DNA of 64,000 nt from Stenotrophomonas maltophilia (GTDB lineage Bacteria > Pseudomonadota > Gammaproteobacteria > Xanthomonadales > Xanthomonadaceae). Of the stretch, positions 62,236 to 64,000 are shown piece after piece (position 1 is the first letter of the stretch; each line of letters begins with the position of its first letter). The notes under the pieces were generated by a model. That model did not search any database and was not told the origin of the DNA. It saw only the letters and a list, made by a program, of their open reading frames with translations. The stretch lies in assembly GCA_002363385.1 (NCBI GenBank), contig DEVL01000003.1, positions 1,553,189 to 1,617,188 of the forward strand, read 5' to 3'. Both the position numbers and the translations under genes were made by a program.

Positions 62236-64000
62236 ATGCCTGACATCAAGCTCGCCCAGCAGATCGCCCAGACCATCGCCGATGAGATCGGTGCCCAGAC
62301 CGCCCAGGCCCTCGCCGCCATCGCCCTGTTGGACGAAGGTGCCAGCGTCCCGTTCATCGCCCGCTACCGCAAGGAAGTCACCGGCGGTCTGGACGATACC
62401 CAGCTGCGCAACCTCGAAACGCGGCTGACTTACCTGCGCGAGCTGGAAGACCGCCGCGCCGCGGTGCTGTCCAGCATCGACGAACAGGGCAAGCTCAGCG
62501 ACGAGCTGCGCAACGAGATCCTCGGCGCGGACACCAAGTCGCGGCTGGAAGATCTGTACCTGCCCTACAAGCCCAAGCGCCGCACCCGTGCCCAGATCGC
62601 GCGCGAAGCCGGCCTGGAGCCGCTCGCCGATGGCCTGCTGGCCGATCCGGGCCTGGACCCGCAGGTGTTCGGCGCGACCTTTGTCGATAGCGACAAGGGC
62701 GTGGCCGACGTCAAGGCAGCCCTGGAAGGTGCCCGCGCGATCCTGATGGAGCGCTGGGGCGAAGATGCCGCACTGGTCGGCGAGCTGCGCACCTGGCTGG
62801 GCGAGAACGGCGTGATCCGCGCGCGTGTCGCCGAGGGCAAGGAAGAGCAGGGCGCCAAGTACCGTGATTACTTCGAGCATTCAGAATCGCTGGCGAAGAT
62901 TCCCTCACACCGTTTGCTGGCCCTGTTCCGCGCGCGCCGCGAAGAGATCCTGTTCCTGGAGCTGGACCCGGGCAGCGATGCGGAGGCTGGCAATCTGTAT
63001 GCCGAAGGGCGCGTGGCGCACAACGCGGGCATCCGCGATGCCGGCCGCCCCGGCGATCGGTGGCTGCTCGACGCCTGCCGCCTGACCTGGCGCGCCAAGC
63101 TGCACATGCACCTGCTGCTGGACCTGTTCAACCAAGCGCGTGAGAAAGCCGAGGCCGAGGCGATCTCGGTGTTCGGGGACAACCTCAAGGACCTGCTGCT
63201 GTCCGCCCCGGCCGGCCCGAAGGCCGTGCTCGGCCTGGATCCGGGCATCCGCACCGGCTGCAAGATCGCCGTGGTGGATGCCACCGGCAAGCTGGTCGCG
63301 ACCGACACCATCTACCCGCACGAACCGCGCCGGCAGTGGGACCAGTCGCTGCACACCATCAAGCAGCTGTGCGTGCAGCACAACGTGGAGCTGATCGCGA
63401 TCGGCAACGGCACCGCCAGCCGCGAAACCGACAAGCTGGCCGGTGAGGTGATCAAGGCGCTGGGTGACACCAAGCTGCAGAAGATCGTCGTGAGCGAAGC
63501 CGGTGCGTCGGTGTACTCGGCGTCGGAGTTTGCGGCCAAGGAATTCCCGAACCTGGACGTGTCCATCCGCGGTGCGGTCTCGATCGCCCGCCGCCTGCAG
63601 GATCCGCTGGCCGAACTGGTCAAGATCGAGCCCAAGGCGATCGGCGTGGGCCAGTACCAGCACGATGTGGATCAGTACCGCCTGGCGCGCGCGTTGGATG
63701 CGCGCGTGGAAGACTGCGTCAACGCGGTCGGCGTGCACGTCAATACCGCTTCTGCCGCGCTGCTCTCGCGCGTGTCCGGGCTGTCGTCCACCGTGGCCGA
63801 GAACATCGTGCGGCACCGCGATGACAACGGCCCGTTCAAGCGCCGCAAGGACCTGCTCAAGGTGCCGCGCCTGGGCGAGAAGACCTTCGAGCAGTGCGCC
63901 GGCTTCCTGCGCATCGCCGATGGCGATCAGCCACTGGATGCCTCCTCGGTGCACCCGGAAGCCTACCCGGTGGTCGAGCGCATCGTGGCCGCCACCGCGC
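62236..64000 (+). CDS. tex: Tex-family RNA-binding transcription accessory protein (partial)
   Basis: The frame is open from ATG 62236 to the window end, 588 codons of about 780 expected. The N-terminal helical domain (VPFIARYRKEVTGGLDDTQLR), the RNase H-like YqgF domain (VLGLDPGIRTGCKIAVVD, IGNGTASRETDKL) and the helix-hairpin-helix region (KRRKDLLKVPRLGEKTFEQCAGFLRI) are visible. The C-terminal S1 domain lies outside the window. Tex binds nucleic acid and affects transcription and stress tolerance in several bacteria. Confidence 0.95.
   Translation, partial: MPDIKLAQQIAQTIADEIGAQTAQALAAIALLDEGASVPFIARYRKEVTGGLDDTQLRNLETRLTYLRELEDRRAAVLSSIDEQGKLSDELRNEILGADTKSRLEDLYLPYKPKRRTRAQIAREAGLEPLADGLLADPGLDPQVFGATFVDSDKGVADVKAALEGARAILMERWGEDAALVGELRTWLGENGVIRARVAEGKEEQGAKYRDYFEHSESLAKIPSHRLLALFRARREEILFLELDPGSDAEAGNLYAEGRVAHNAGIRDAGRPGDRWLLDACRLTWRAKLHMHLLLDLFNQAREKAEAEAISVFGDNLKDLLLSAPAGPKAVLGLDPGIRTGCKIAVVDATGKLVATDTIYPHEPRRQWDQSLHTIKQLCVQHNVELIAIGNGTASRETDKLAGEVIKALGDTKLQKIVVSEAGASVYSASEFAAKEFPNLDVSIRGAVSIARRLQDPLAELVKIEPKAIGVGQYQHDVDQYRLARALDARVEDCVNAVGVHVNTASAALLSRVSGLSSTVAENIVRHRDDNGPFKRRKDLLKVPRLGEKTFEQCAGFLRIADGDQPLDASSVHPEAYPVVERIVAATA

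Overview
The window is high-GC chromosomal DNA of a gammaproteobacterium in the Xanthomonadaceae, most likely Stenotrophomonas. The evidence is the gene set (oligoribonuclease, Tex, PEP synthase with its regulator, class III PHA synthase, bacteriophytochrome, TonB receptor, many hybrid kinases) and a GTAG-headed REP hairpin (52062-52086, minus) of the kind known from S. maltophilia. I saw no rRNA, tRNA, CRISPR array or complete insertion sequence. The genus is an inference.

Layout. 1-2826 is a visibly less GC-rich scar of accessory DNA. It holds an XRE-regulator fragment abutting a PilL-type ICE lipoprotein fragment, one intact membrane-protein gene of unknown role, and decayed reading frames. 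2827-10255 carries ordinary accessory and housekeeping genes: an AraC/MFS divergent pair, a nuclease, a beta-lactamase-fold hydrolase, CsbD, an SRAP-fold protein without its catalytic residues, and a CDF transporter. 10563-19100 is a signalling block with a phytochrome operon. 19270-26036 is a one-direction set of six exported proteins: TlpA-like, YceI, a free DsbD-alpha domain, a MauG-type peroxidase with an altered first heme motif, a second TlpA-like protein, and a TonB receptor. 26440-27592 holds two small membrane-protein genes.

27845-33270 is a stressosome operon (RsbR, RsbS, RsbT, RsbX-like phosphatase) running by overlapping frames into a histidine kinase and a REC-PAS-kinase-REC hybrid. 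33328-40043 holds CHAD, helicase IV-like, MFS, GAF and DUF1653 genes. 40108-49308 is a second signalling block: an EAL protein, a kinase/receiver pair, and a four-gene operon of triple-receiver hybrid kinase, CheR, REC-less CheB and receiver-kinase.

49376-64000 is mostly core genome: mntR, tadA, orn, an EcsC-family gene, ppsA and ppsR (divergent), DUF1249, Nudix, methyltransferase, pssA, phaE-phaC, small membrane proteins and the first 588 codons of tex, which runs off the end.

The window contains about 15 two-component or stressosome signalling proteins in three blocks, but no chemoreceptor, no heme oxygenase for the phytochrome and no sigma-B-type factor. Their inputs and outputs must therefore lie elsewhere or be unusual. 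The points most worth following up are the peroxidase/thioredoxin/TonB operon, the stressosome-kinase fusion operon, the histone-like tail on PhaE, the SRAP pseudoenzyme, and paired palindromes before a 71-residue gene at 61813.
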